A stretch of DNA of 64,000 nt from Microlunatus elymi (lineage in GTDB: Bacteria; Actinomycetota; Actinomycetes; Propionibacteriales; Propionibacteriaceae), in the NCBI RefSeq assembly GCF_007362775.1, contig NZ_CP041692.1:2232001-2296000 (forward strand). Direction: 5' to 3'. The translations under genes and the position numbers were made by a program. Below are positions 54,064-62,728 of the stretch, piece after piece; within the stretch, counting starts at the first letter, position 1; every line of letters begins with the position of its first letter. The notes beneath the pieces are model-generated. The model had not been told where the DNA came from, searched no databases, and worked only from the letters and a program-made list of their open reading frames with translations.

Positions 54064-54681
54064 TCAGTACGGGTCGTCGGGCGCGGCGATCCGGGGGAGG
54101 ATCAGCCAGGCGGCGACGGCGAGCAGGACGGCACAACCGAGCACGACGGCAGCGGCCAGCAAGCTGCCCCCGGTCGTGGTGTGCTCACGCAACAGCTGTG
54201 CGCCCAGCAACAGCAGCTGGGCGATCAGGTCGATGATCACGAACCGGATCAGCGGACGGCGCAGCGCCGCGAATTCGATCTTGGTCCGCAGCGGCAGATC
54301 GGCCAGGGTGCCGGCGAGCACCCAGAGCGCGGGACCCAAAGCCAGCAAGGCGAACTGGGCCGGGGCGTGCGCCGGGCTGGGCGCGAACATCCAGAACAGT
54401 CCGAGTGCGGCACAGAAGATCGCCCCGGTCACCGCGGACGGGCGGATCGCCACCAGCAGCAGGGTCAGGCTCATGATCACGACGGCGACCACGCCGGGGT
54501 CGATGATGATGATCGCCAGCACCCCGAACGCGAGACAGAGCAGCCGCAACGACCAGGCCGGCACGCTCCGCCCGGTCACGATCGCCACCGGCGGCTTCGG
54601 CCGGGTGACGGCGGCGCGGGTCCGTCGGCCGGAGTCCTGCAGCCGTCGGAGCCGGCCGCCGATCATGGTGGCGGTCCTCAT
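54064..54681 (-). CDS. Small membrane protein at the end of MoxR module 2
   Basis: 205 residues, about six hydrophobic segments after a basic N-terminus (GGRLRRLQDSGRRTRAAVTRPK). No family recognised. ATG 54681 overlaps the DUF58 stop (ATGA), so it is the last gene of the module 2 operon. Confidence 0.75.
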   Translation of the reverse strand: MRTATMIGGRLRRLQDSGRRTRAAVTRPKPPVAIVTGRSVPAWSLRLLCLAFGVLAIIIIDPGVVAVVIMSLTLLLVAIRPSAVTGAIFCAALGLFWMFAPSPAHAPAQFALLALGPALWVLAGTLADLPLRTKIEFAALRRPLIRFVIIDLIAQLLLLGAQLLREHTTTGGSLLAAAVVLGCAVLLAVAAWLILPRIAAPDDPY

Positions 54682-56069
54682 CGCCCGCTCCTGGATCGAG
54701 ATGATCTTGATCGGGACAGTGTCGCCAGCGCCACCTGGATCGGCTGGCCGGACAACCCGACCGTCGTACGTGTCCGGTGCCGTCGGCTGCCCCGCAACGG
54801 ATGATCGGCGGTCTGCTGCCAGCCGATCACCTCGACGCCGGAGCGGGACAAGTTGATCAAGCGATCCTCCCGTTCCATCGCGATGATCCGGTACGCGGTC
54901 AGCAGCCGGTCCGGCGCGTGCTTCAGCTCCGGCTCCGGCAGCACGTCGACGGCGAGCACCCGATGCCCGGCGCCGTGCCACAGCTGCGCCAGATGGGCGG
55001 TCTCGTCGTCCAGGAAGGTGGAGCAGATGATGATCAACGCGCCGGACGGCAGCCGCGGCGCGCGGTGTCGTGCCCTGGGCTCACCCTCGGGTTCGGCCAG
55101 CGCGATCCGCATCGTCAACCGCTGCAACTGCCGTTGACCGCCGGCAGGCGGCATCGGTCGGCGCATCCGGCCCAGGTCCTCCAGGCCGACCCGGTCACCG
55201 GCGGCGAGGTAGCGCCGGGCCAGGGTCAGCGCGGCCGCCCGAGCATGATCAAGAGAGGTCGGATCGTCCTCGGCGATGCTGCTGGAATCGTTCCAGGTGG
55301 TCAGATCCGGGCCGACCTCGTCCCGCGAGTCCAGCACCAGCATCACCGCGGCGTCGGCGGTGGCGTAGCTGCGCCGGACGTACAGGTCGCTGATCGCCCC
55401 GGCCTCGCTGTTGCGCCGTGCGGTGACCCGCCAGTCGATCCGGCGCAGCCGATCGCCGGGGGTGAAGAGGTTGATGTCGCGAAGATCATTTCCGTCGCCG
55501 GCTCGGCGGGAGTCGTGCGGGCCGGTCAGCCCCTGCAGCCGGTACGGCAGCGGAACCTCCCGCAGCAGCTCCGCCTTCGGCAGCACGGTGATCGCCATCG
55601 GCCCCTCGGTGTCGCCGAGGGCGCCGACCAACTGCTGGCCGTAGCGTTCACCATGATCAACAGTGAAGATCGGCCGCCGACCGGTCCGGGCAGTACGAAT
55701 GCTGATCTCGGCCCGGCGCGGCGCAGACCCGTCCTCGGGCGCCGCCAGCACAGCGTTGATCGAACGATGCCCGGGCGCGGAAACCCTTACCCGCAAGGAA
55801 TCCGTCCCAGCCGCGGGCTGCCACTCGATCGATCCGCCGACCCTGGACGCGCTGCTGGTCTCGGCCCGCGCGGACAGCCGCACGCTGCCGCGCTGCCGCG
55901 GTCGGCGCAACCACAGCCAGCTGCTGCCGAGCAGGATCGCCGCCGCCATGCCGGCCGCCTGCAACCGGCCGGTCAGGATGCCGAGCAGCAGCAAGCCGAC
56001 GCCGACCACGATCGACGTCGCCAGCCCACTGGTCGGCAGCCAGTCCGGCTCCCGCTGATCACTGCTCAT
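54678..56069 (-). CDS. DUF58 domain membrane protein (module 2)
   Basis: 463 residues. Two N-terminal membrane segments (about 15-50), a beta-rich region, then the DUF58 core LRDINLFTPGDRLRRIDWRVTARRNSEAGAISDLYVR and a vWA-like strand AAVMLVLDSRDEVG. Unlike the module 1 DUF58 protein it is membrane-anchored. It lies 34 bases downstream of the moxR gene. Confidence 0.88.
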   Translation of the reverse strand: MSSDQREPDWLPTSGLATSIVVGVGLLLLGILTGRLQAAGMAAAILLGSSWLWLRRPRQRGSVRLSARAETSSASRVGGSIEWQPAAGTDSLRVRVSAPGHRSINAVLAAPEDGSAPRRAEISIRTARTGRRPIFTVDHGERYGQQLVGALGDTEGPMAITVLPKAELLREVPLPYRLQGLTGPHDSRRAGDGNDLRDINLFTPGDRLRRIDWRVTARRNSEAGAISDLYVRRSYATADAAVMLVLDSRDEVGPDLTTWNDSSSIAEDDPTSLDHARAAALTLARRYLAAGDRVGLEDLGRMRRPMPPAGGQRQLQRLTMRIALAEPEGEPRARHRAPRLPSGALIIICSTFLDDETAHLAQLWHGAGHRVLAVDVLPEPELKHAPDRLLTAYRIIAMEREDRLINLSRSGVEVIGWQQTADHPLRGSRRHRTRTTVGLSGQPIQVALATLSRSRSSRSRSGR

Positions 56070-56103
56070 GCCGAGTGATTCCTGATCATGCCGAAGAAGT
56101 TGA

Positions 56104-57120
56104 TCATGCCGAACGGGTCACCGCCGGCCCGGCCACCTGGCTGAGCAGGTTCAAGATCACATCGGTGGCGGGCAGGCCGGACGCCCAACTCTGCGGCGTC
56201 AGCGAGATCCGGTGTGCCAGCACGCTGGGCGCGATCGCCTTCACGTCCTCCGGGGTGACGTAGTCCCGTCCGTCGATCACCGCACGGGCCCGAGCCACCA
56301 ACATCAACGCCAGGGAGCCACGGGGTGAGGCGCCGACCTCCACGGCCGGATGATCACGGGTGGCGCCGGTCAGATCCACGCAGTAGCCGAGCACGTCGGG
56401 GTCGACCTGGACCTGTTCCACTCCTGCCTGCATCGCGAGCACGGTCGGCGCGTCCACCACCCGGTTGACCGGCGCGTCCTCACGGTGCCGGTCCAACCTC
56501 CGGGTCAGCACGTCGCGTTCGGCCGCACGGCTGGGGTAGCCGACTGCCAGCCGCACCATGAACCGGTCCAACTGCGCCTCCGGCAGCGGGTAGGTGCCCT
56601 CGTACTCGATCGGGTTCGAGGTCGCCATCACGTGGAACGGCGGCGACAGCGGGAAGCTGTGTCCCTCGACCGTGACCTGCCGTTCGGCCATCGCCTCCAG
56701 CAGGGCGGACTGGGTCTTCGGCGTGGTCCGGTTGATCTCGTCGGCCAGGAACAGGCCGGTGAAGATCGGGCCGGGGCGGAACTCGAACTTCGCCTGGGCC
56801 GGGTCGAACACGTACGAGCCGGTGATGTCGGCCGGCAACAGGTCCGGTGTGCACTGCAGCCGGGCGAAGTCGAGCCCGAGCGCCGCGGACAGGCTGCGGG
56901 CGGCCAGCGTCTTGCCCAGCCCGGGCACGTCCTCGAAGAGCACGTGCCCGCCGGCCAGGATCGCAGCCAGGGCAGTGTTCAGCGCCTGTTCCATGCCGAC
57001 CACGACGGTGCCGACCTCGTCCAGCACGCTGCGGCAGAGTCGGGAGATCTCCGCGACCGCGAGGCCGGCCTCACCGTCGGTGGGAAGAGTTTGCGTTGCG
57101 TCGGTCTGGGCCACGATCAT
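56104..57120 (-). CDS. MoxR-family AAA+ ATPase (module 2)
   Basis: 338 residues. Walker A DVPGLGKT (64-71), Walker B LFLADEIN (Asp127-Glu128), sensor MATSNPIEYEGTYPLPEAQLDRF, C-terminal VEVGASPRGSLALMLVARARA. It lacks the long N-terminal tail of the module 1 paralogue. ATG 57120 overlaps the upstream stop (ATGA). Confidence 0.93.
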   Translation of the reverse strand: MIVAQTDATQTLPTDGEAGLAVAEISRLCRSVLDEVGTVVVGMEQALNTALAAILAGGHVLFEDVPGLGKTLAARSLSAALGLDFARLQCTPDLLPADITGSYVFDPAQAKFEFRPGPIFTGLFLADEINRTTPKTQSALLEAMAERQVTVEGHSFPLSPPFHVMATSNPIEYEGTYPLPEAQLDRFMVRLAVGYPSRAAERDVLTRRLDRHREDAPVNRVVDAPTVLAMQAGVEQVQVDPDVLGYCVDLTGATRDHPAVEVGASPRGSLALMLVARARAVIDGRDYVTPEDVKAIAPSVLAHRISLTPQSWASGLPATDVILNLLSQVAGPAVTRSA

Positions 57121-57671
57121 CCGATCTCCTTGTCTGCCGGCTGTACGGAAGCCTGCGATGGTGCGGCTGGATTGCGGTGTACGGGTTCATGATCGGCGAG
57201 CCGCTCGATCGCCGTCAGGGCATTCAGGAAGCTCCGGGTCGGCGCGTCCGAGCCGGGAGGCTGCGTGAGCAACCTGTACGGCGGTGCACCGATCAGGGCG
57301 ATCAGTTGATCTTGGTCGGCCGGATCGTCCAGCCGCAGACCATGATCGGCAAGCCGTCGCTCGGCGATCTGCCGGAGCCGGGTGATCAAGGTGCTGCCCA
57401 CCCGATCCTGGCGGCCGGCCACGTTCCAGGACAACCGGAACGCCTCCCGCCGGGCGCCCCGATCTCGTACCGGTTCCGGTGGCTCGGGATAGCCTGGATC
57501 GACGCCGTCAGGGGGAAATCGGACCACCGCGGCGACGATCACCGCGACCGCCGCGAGCAGCATCGCCTGCAGCGGCGGCATTCCGAGGATCAGCCAGCAG
57601 AACGCGGGAATCACCAGCACGGCGATGATCAACACGGCCACCGTGCGGCCGTGACGGCGGTGCCGATTCAT
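57117..57671 (-). CDS. Membrane protein of MoxR module 2
   Basis: 184 residues. Two adjacent membrane segments (about 10-50: VAVLIIAVLVIPAFCWLIL, MLLAAVAVIVAAVV) and a soluble helical C-terminal region (LITRLRQIAERRLADHGLRLDDPADQDQLIALIG). No named domain. Both ends overlap neighbours by four bases, so it belongs to the module and is probably a partner of the ATPase. Confidence 0.8.
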   Translation of the reverse strand: MNRHRRHGRTVAVLIIAVLVIPAFCWLILGMPPLQAMLLAAVAVIVAAVVRFPPDGVDPGYPEPPEPVRDRGARREAFRLSWNVAGRQDRVGSTLITRLRQIAERRLADHGLRLDDPADQDQLIALIGAPPYRLLTQPPGSDAPTRSFLNALTAIERLADHEPVHRNPAAPSQASVQPADKEIG

Positions 57672-58477
57672 GATCGACTTCCCGGCTGATCGCTGCCGGA
57701 GTTCGGCGTCGATGGAGTGGCTTCGGCGAAGCTCTGCCAACTGTCGGCAAGATCGCGAATGCACTGCCGGGCGCGGTCGAGATCGGTCGCCGACGACGGC
57801 GTGGCCGCGAACCGGGCTCGCAGGTAGAGGCCGAGCAGAACGCGTACGGGTTCGGCCGCGACGCCGGTACGTTCCAGCACGTCGGCGGTGAATTCGGTCG
57901 GCGTCTCGGATGCCTGCCGATGCACCCCGGACGCGTCGGCGGCTTCCTCCAGGGCGAGCCAGGCAGCGATGATCGCGTCGGTCGGATTGCCGATCGCCAG
58001 CAGCCGTTCCTCAGCGCGGATGGCTCCTTGCTGCAACGTGGGCAGGTCAGGGGTCACCTCACCGGCGATCTCCAGCTCCTCATCCGGTTGCGTCTCGTAC
58101 ATCCGCCGGACGGCGAGCAGCCGGGCCACGATCAGCGCCAACGCGACCGCGACGGCGGCGATCAGCAGCCCAAGAGCCACCCACTTGATCCAGCTGAGGT
58201 CGGGGCCGGGGCCCAGCGGCGGATTGATCGGCAGGTGGCTGGGGGCACCCGCGGTCTGCGACGGCGCCGCACGGGTCGGCATCGGTCGCGGTTTCGGTGT
58301 CGGCAGGGTGAAATCGATCGGATCGACATGCCACGGCGGCCGGATCGCCGCGATCAGCAACGCCACCGCGAGCAGGATCGCGACCATCGCCCCCGCGACC
58401 CATCCCGAACCGGGCGGGGACGAGCGACGCAGCGGAGAACTGCGCTGAGCCGGGTCGGCGCGACGGTGGGCGGCCAT
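57668..58477 (-). CDS. DUF4129 domain protein (module 2)
   Basis: 269 residues. One membrane segment near 30-46, a Pro-rich outside stretch, a second segment near 97-122, then the DUF4129 region: AIIAAWLALEEAADASGVHRQASETPTEFTADVLERTG. DUF4129 proteins occur with MoxR/DUF58/transglutaminase genes; role unknown. First gene of the operon; ATG 58477. Confidence 0.85.
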   Translation of the reverse strand: MAAHRRADPAQRSSPLRRSSPPGSGWVAGAMVAILLAVALLIAAIRPPWHVDPIDFTLPTPKPRPMPTRAAPSQTAGAPSHLPINPPLGPGPDLSWIKWVALGLLIAAVAVALALIVARLLAVRRMYETQPDEELEIAGEVTPDLPTLQQGAIRAEERLLAIGNPTDAIIAAWLALEEAADASGVHRQASETPTEFTADVLERTGVAAEPVRVLLGLYLRARFAATPSSATDLDRARQCIRDLADSWQSFAEATPSTPNSGSDQPGSRS

Positions 58478-58565
58478 GCCGGAACGCTACCGGAGTGGAT
58501 TGTCCGTCGTGCTGCCGCATCCGCATTCGGCAGCACGGAGCGCGATCGGTCGCGCCGGTGCCACG

Positions 58566-58966
58566 ATGTCGCTCATGGTCCTGCCGAACTCCGGCCCCGC
58601 TGGGCTGTTGCGGATGGTCGACGCCGTCATGATCGCCGTACCGGATCTGAACGCGGGGCTGGCGTTCTACCGCGACCGGCTCGGCCACCAACTGTTGTGG
58701 CGGAACGATTCCATCGGTCAGGCCGGGCTGCGATGTCCCGACTCGGCCACCGAGATCGTGCTGTCGACCCGGCTGCCCGCCGAGCCGAACTGGCTGGTCG
58801 AGTCCGCGGACGACGCGGCGAAGTTGATCATCATGGCGGTCGGTCGATCAGTCCGCCGGTGGACATTCCGGTCGGCCGAGTCGCCGTGGTGGCCGATCCG
58901 TTCGGGAATCGCCTGGTGCTGCCGAGCAAGGGCCGGTACGACCCCGGCGGCGAGGTCCGCGGATGA
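58566..58966 (+). pseudogene. VOC/glyoxalase-family protein, frameshifted
   Basis: The first part (MVDAVMIAVPDLNAGLAFYRDRLGH ... SADDAAKLI) reads in one frame. The ending (GGRSISPPVDIPVGRVAVVADPFGNRLVLPSKGRY) continues in another frame to the stop at 58966. The break lies near 58825-58838, exactly at TTGATCATCATGG. Start ATG 58566 or 58614. Either a real indel or a sequencing error. Confidence 0.75.
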
Positions 58967-58996
58967 CCACGCCAGGTCGAGAGTCCGGGCTGCCGA

Positions 58997-60520
58997 TCAG
59001 CCGAGGAAGATCGGGTTGGTCATTGCGGCCATCGGGCCGAAGGGGAGCGGGACGCCCGCCGGCAGCGGATGCCGGACCTCCAGGCGTACGTAGGCCGACA
59101 GCGACGCGGTGGTCTGCCAGGTGACTTCGGCGGAGCCGGCGTCGTCGATCGGTACGGCCTGCAGCTCGCCCTGGTCGGTGACCAGCCGGATCCGCCCGTT
59201 CGGTACGCCGCTGACCCGGGCGCTGACGGTGATCACGGCCTGACGATCGGTCGGCAGCCGCTCGCCGATGCCGGCCGGCGCGCCGTCGGCTCGAGCAATG
59301 AAGTCAAGATCAACATCGCCGGACTCGGCGATCCAGCTCCGGCCGGCCGTGATCGCCTCGGTGATCGCCGACGAACTCAACTCGGCTGCCTGGACAACGG
59401 TTCGCGGCAGTCCGATCACGTCGGGATCGGCATGCGCATCGCTGTTGCCCATGGCCGGCAGCCAGCGATCACGATCGCCGGCAACCAGCAGGTTGTCCCA
59501 GGTCGCGACCGCGCACTCGTTGTGGATGCCCCAGGGACCGTTCCACACCTCGACCGCATCCACCGCGGCGTACCCGAATTTCCAGAAGCAGCCGATGCAA
59601 CCACCGTACGGATGCGCCGCGACCGCGATCCCGCCAAGATCATGAATCCGGTCGGCGATCTGTCCGAGTTGATCATCGATCGCGCGGAACCGCCAGTCCA
59701 CCCAGCTGCCGGGTTCGATGCCGAGCGCCAGCAGATGTCCGTTGCGGGTGGTCACCTCCTCGCCGGTGATGATCAACAGGTCGTCGCCGGCCAGCGCGCC
59801 CCAGACGGGATGTGCCGCCGGCGTGTTGTGTTCGGTGCTGATCATGAAGTCCAGTCCGCCGGCTCGGGCGAGCTCGGCGACCCGCTCCGGCGTACGACGC
59901 CCGTCGGAGTAGATGCTGTGCACGTGCGAATCGCCGCGATACCAGCCGGGACCGCGGCCGCCGATGCGTTGTGGCGGCGGAGCGCTGCGCCGGGGCAGCA
60001 CCGCCGGCTCGCCGTCGGTGCCGACGGCCGCAACAACCTCGTCGGTCGAGTCAGAACCGAAGCCGATCGCCACTCGTACGGTGAATCCCAGCCCTTCGCT
60101 GCTCACCGTGTACGGCGCCAGCGCGACGTGCCAGGTGCCCCCGGGTACGGGCCCGGGCAGGTAGCCGGGAGTGGCGGAGTTCTCGCTGATCATGAACCCG
60201 GTCCGGGCACCACCCGACCAGCCGCGGAATCCCTCGCCGCCGAACTCGATCCCGCGTGGATCGAACACCCCGAGATCGCAGGCATTACCCACTGCACCGT
60301 CGACGACCTCGGGTCGGTGATAGCTGTAGGAAGCGGCGATCGCGCTGACCCCGTCCGGGACGACGACCGGCAGGTAGACCCAGTCCGGTGCACCCGGCTG
60401 GAGGCGTCCGGTGATGATCTGGGTCAGCGTGCGGCGCGGAGCGCCGCCGTCGAATCGGATGGTGCCCGGCGCACCGCCGTCGAATCGGATCGTGTGCGGC
60501 CAGATCCCGTCCTGCTGCAT
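58997..60520 (-). CDS. PHP-domain metallohydrolase, CehA/McbA family
   Basis: 507 residues. An N-terminal beta-sandwich is followed by the PHP core: GDSHVHSIYSDG (His199, His201), STEHN (230-231), AAHPYGG (His303) and GNSDAH (361-363), together a trinuclear metal site. CehA/McbA-family proteins include carbaryl hydrolase; most are uncharacterised phosphoesterase-like enzymes. No signal peptide. ATG 60520 lies downstream of a TACGCT box; the open frame extends to 60679 across a palindrome. A 30-base tandem duplication encodes TIRFDGGAP twice near the start. Confidence 0.85.
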   Translation of the reverse strand: MQQDGIWPHTIRFDGGAPGTIRFDGGAPRRTLTQIITGRLQPGAPDWVYLPVVVPDGVSAIAASYSYHRPEVVDGAVGNACDLGVFDPRGIEFGGEGFRGWSGGARTGFMISENSATPGYLPGPVPGGTWHVALAPYTVSSEGLGFTVRVAIGFGSDSTDEVVAAVGTDGEPAVLPRRSAPPPQRIGGRGPGWYRGDSHVHSIYSDGRRTPERVAELARAGGLDFMISTEHNTPAAHPVWGALAGDDLLIITGEEVTTRNGHLLALGIEPGSWVDWRFRAIDDQLGQIADRIHDLGGIAVAAHPYGGCIGCFWKFGYAAVDAVEVWNGPWGIHNECAVATWDNLLVAGDRDRWLPAMGNSDAHADPDVIGLPRTVVQAAELSSSAITEAITAGRSWIAESGDVDLDFIARADGAPAGIGERLPTDRQAVITVSARVSGVPNGRIRLVTDQGELQAVPIDDAGSAEVTWQTTASLSAYVRLEVRHPLPAGVPLPFGPMAAMTNPIFLG

Positions 60521-60569
60521 CGTCACGACCGCCGAGCGTAGAGGACGGTCGCCATCCAGACGGACGGAC

Positions 60570-60644
60570 CCTGAGATCGAGGCGCCGGACGGCGGATCCG
60601 CGTCCACGGACGCCGTTTCGGCCGACCTGGGCCTCGATCTCAGG
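60570..60644. repeat. Inverted repeat between MFS and PHP genes
   Basis: CCTGAGATCGAGGC (60570-60583) pairs perfectly with 60631-60644. It starts 13 bases after the MFS stop (minus strand) and may be a terminator-like hairpin; no T-run follows. Confidence 0.55.
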
Positions 60645-60656
60645 ATCGGCGTCGGG

Positions 60657-61922
60657 TCAGCGATCGTTGCGGACGGCAAGTCCCGGCGGTTGCGGGTGGA
60701 TCGCCAGCCGCCAGGCGGCGGGCAACGCGGCCAGCATCAGCAGCCCGAGCACGATCACCCCGGGCACAAAGCCGGCTTGGGTGGCGATGAAGCCGAGCAG
60801 AGTGGAGCCGATCGCGGTGCCCGAGTCGAAGCCGATGTTCCAGACGGCGCTGGCGGTGTCGGTTCGCGACCGGTCGACCTGCTGGAAGGCCGACAGCAGG
60901 GTCAGATTCTGCAGGGCACCGTAGGCGCAGCCGACCAGTCCGAGACCGATCAGCAGGACGGCGACGTTCGACCGGTGCAGCGACACCGCCAGCAGAACCA
61001 TCCCGATCGCGCCGAGGACGAGCAGGGGGATCATCAGCCGTCCGGCGCCCCGGCGGTCGGCGACCCCGCCGATCAACCACCGGGTGAGCGCACCGATCCC
61101 GTTCAGCACGAGCAGCCCGATCGAGGCCAAAAAGCCCGAACGCGGCCAGCCGGCGCCGGAGACCAGCTGCGGCAGAAACGTGATCAGTGCGCCGCCGGCG
61201 AGAGTCACGGACAACAGCACCCCGGCCGGCAGCATCAGCCGCAGCACGTCCTGGCGGCGTCGGCCGTTCGACGGGCGAGTCGTCGGCTGTCGTGGGGCGG
61301 CGCGGTGGCTGCGGACGATCCGGCCGAGGACGACGGCCGCGGGGATGCCGAGCAGCGGCATCGCCCCGGCCACGAAGACGGGTGTGAAGCCGACCGCGTC
61401 GACCACCAGCACACTCAACGGCAGAAAGATCAGGTTGGGCACCGCGATGCCCAGCCCGTACGCGCCGATCGCGGCACCACGCCGGGCCGGCGGCGCAAGG
61501 TCGGCGACCACCGCACTCCCGGTCACGGTCAGGATGCCGAAGCCGATCCCGCGTACCGCGGACAGCGCCAACACCGGCGCCAGATCCGAGGACAGTGCGA
61601 AGCCGAACGACGGCAGGCCGAGCGCGATCAAGCCGGCCGACAACACCACGGCGTGACCGAAGCGGCGGAGCAGCCGGGGCACGAAGGTCTGCGTGATCAC
61701 CGTGGTGATCAACAGTGAGCTGGTGACCAGGCCCGAGCCGGTTTCGGTCGCACCGCCGCGGACCACCCACAGCGGTACCACCGACATCAGGGTGGCGAAG
61801 CCGCCGAATCCCATCACCGTCATGCCGACCAGCGGCAACAGCCCGGGCAGTCGCCAGACCGACTCCGCCGGTTGAGCCGACTGCTCCGGTTGAGGGTGCT
61901 GGGCCGGCGACGGGTGACTCAT
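60657..61922 (-). CDS. Major facilitator superfamily transporter
   Basis: 421 residues, 12 membrane segments. MFS motif A-like loop RLLRRFGHAVVLSAG, motif C-like GFGILTVTGSAVVADLAPPARRGAAIGAYG, and a central loop (SHRAAPRQPTTRPSNGRRRQD). Substrate unknown; drug/sugar efflux type is likely. ATG 61922; the upstream frame overlaps the divergent yggS gene and is not used. Confidence 0.9.
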   Translation of the reverse strand: MSHPSPAQHPQPEQSAQPAESVWRLPGLLPLVGMTVMGFGGFATLMSVVPLWVVRGGATETGSGLVTSSLLITTVITQTFVPRLLRRFGHAVVLSAGLIALGLPSFGFALSSDLAPVLALSAVRGIGFGILTVTGSAVVADLAPPARRGAAIGAYGLGIAVPNLIFLPLSVLVVDAVGFTPVFVAGAMPLLGIPAAVVLGRIVRSHRAAPRQPTTRPSNGRRRQDVLRLMLPAGVLLSVTLAGGALITFLPQLVSGAGWPRSGFLASIGLLVLNGIGALTRWLIGGVADRRGAGRLMIPLLVLGAIGMVLLAVSLHRSNVAVLLIGLGLVGCAYGALQNLTLLSAFQQVDRSRTDTASAVWNIGFDSGTAIGSTLLGFIATQAGFVPGVIVLGLLMLAALPAAWRLAIHPQPPGLAVRNDR

Positions 61923-61961
61923 GACCGGGCCAGCATAGGGACTCCTCCGGAACCACTCGTC

Positions 61962-61967
61962 TAGGCT
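61962..61967 (+). promoter_or_regulatory. -10 box of a leaderless promoter
   Basis: TAGGCT, six bases before GTG 61974. Confidence 0.5.
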
Positions 61968-61973
61968 GCCGGC

Positions 61974-62681
61974 GTGGTGACGGCGGCTGAACAAATGGCG
62001 GAGAATCTCTCCCGAGTACGGGCTGCGATCGACCGGGCCTGCGATCGGGCCAACCGGGATCCCTCCGAGGTCCGGCTGCTGCCGGTTTCCAAGACCCAGC
62101 CGACCGAGAAGATCCTGGCCGCGTACGAGGCCGGGGTGCGGATCTTCGGCGAGAACCGGGTGCAGGAGGCGGCCGGCAAGGCCGCCGAGCTCGCTGCTCA
62201 CGCCGACCTGCGCTGGGCGATGATCGGACATCTGCAGACCAACAAGGCCAAGGACGTGGCGGCCTTCGCCGACGAATTCCAAGCCTTGGACAGCTTCCGG
62301 CTGGCCGAGACCCTGGACCACCGGTTGCAGCAGGCGGACCGCAGCCTGGACGTCTTCATCGAGGTCAACACCAGCGGCGAGACCAGCAAGAACGGCTTGC
62401 CGCCGGGAGAGGTGGCCGAGCTGGCGATCGCCCTGCAGCAGTTCGATCGGCTGCGGCCGCGCGGGCTGATGACGATCGCGGCCAACACCGATGATCAAGA
62501 TCAGGTCGCGGCCTGCTTCCGTACCATGATCGAGGTGCGCCGGCAACTTCAGGACGACGACCGGATCGACGCTGACTACGGCGAACTGTCGATGGGCATG
62601 TCCGGGGACTTCGAGCTGGCTGTCGAACACGGCGCCACCACCGTGCGGGTCGGCACCGCGATCTTCGGGACCCGCCGATAA
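61974..62681 (+). CDS. YggS-family pyridoxal phosphate homeostasis protein
   Basis: 235 residues. PLP-binding Lys40 in LLPVSKTQP, then GENRVQEAAGKAAEL, WAMIGHLQTNKAKD, LMTIAAN and the C-terminal LSMGMSGDFELAVEHGATTVRVGTAIFG. Binds PLP without known catalysis and buffers its free level. Two in-frame GTGs (61974, 61977); the first is exactly six bases from TAGGCT. Confidence 0.95.
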   Translation: MVTAAEQMAENLSRVRAAIDRACDRANRDPSEVRLLPVSKTQPTEKILAAYEAGVRIFGENRVQEAAGKAAELAAHADLRWAMIGHLQTNKAKDVAAFADEFQALDSFRLAETLDHRLQQADRSLDVFIEVNTSGETSKNGLPPGEVAELAIALQQFDRLRPRGLMTIAANTDDQDQVAACFRTMIEVRRQLQDDDRIDADYGELSMGMSGDFELAVEHGATTVRVGTAIFGTRR

Positions 62682-62728
62682 CCCCTTTTCTGCAAGGGAT
62701 TACCGGCGGGTCCGAATGACTCCGGCGG

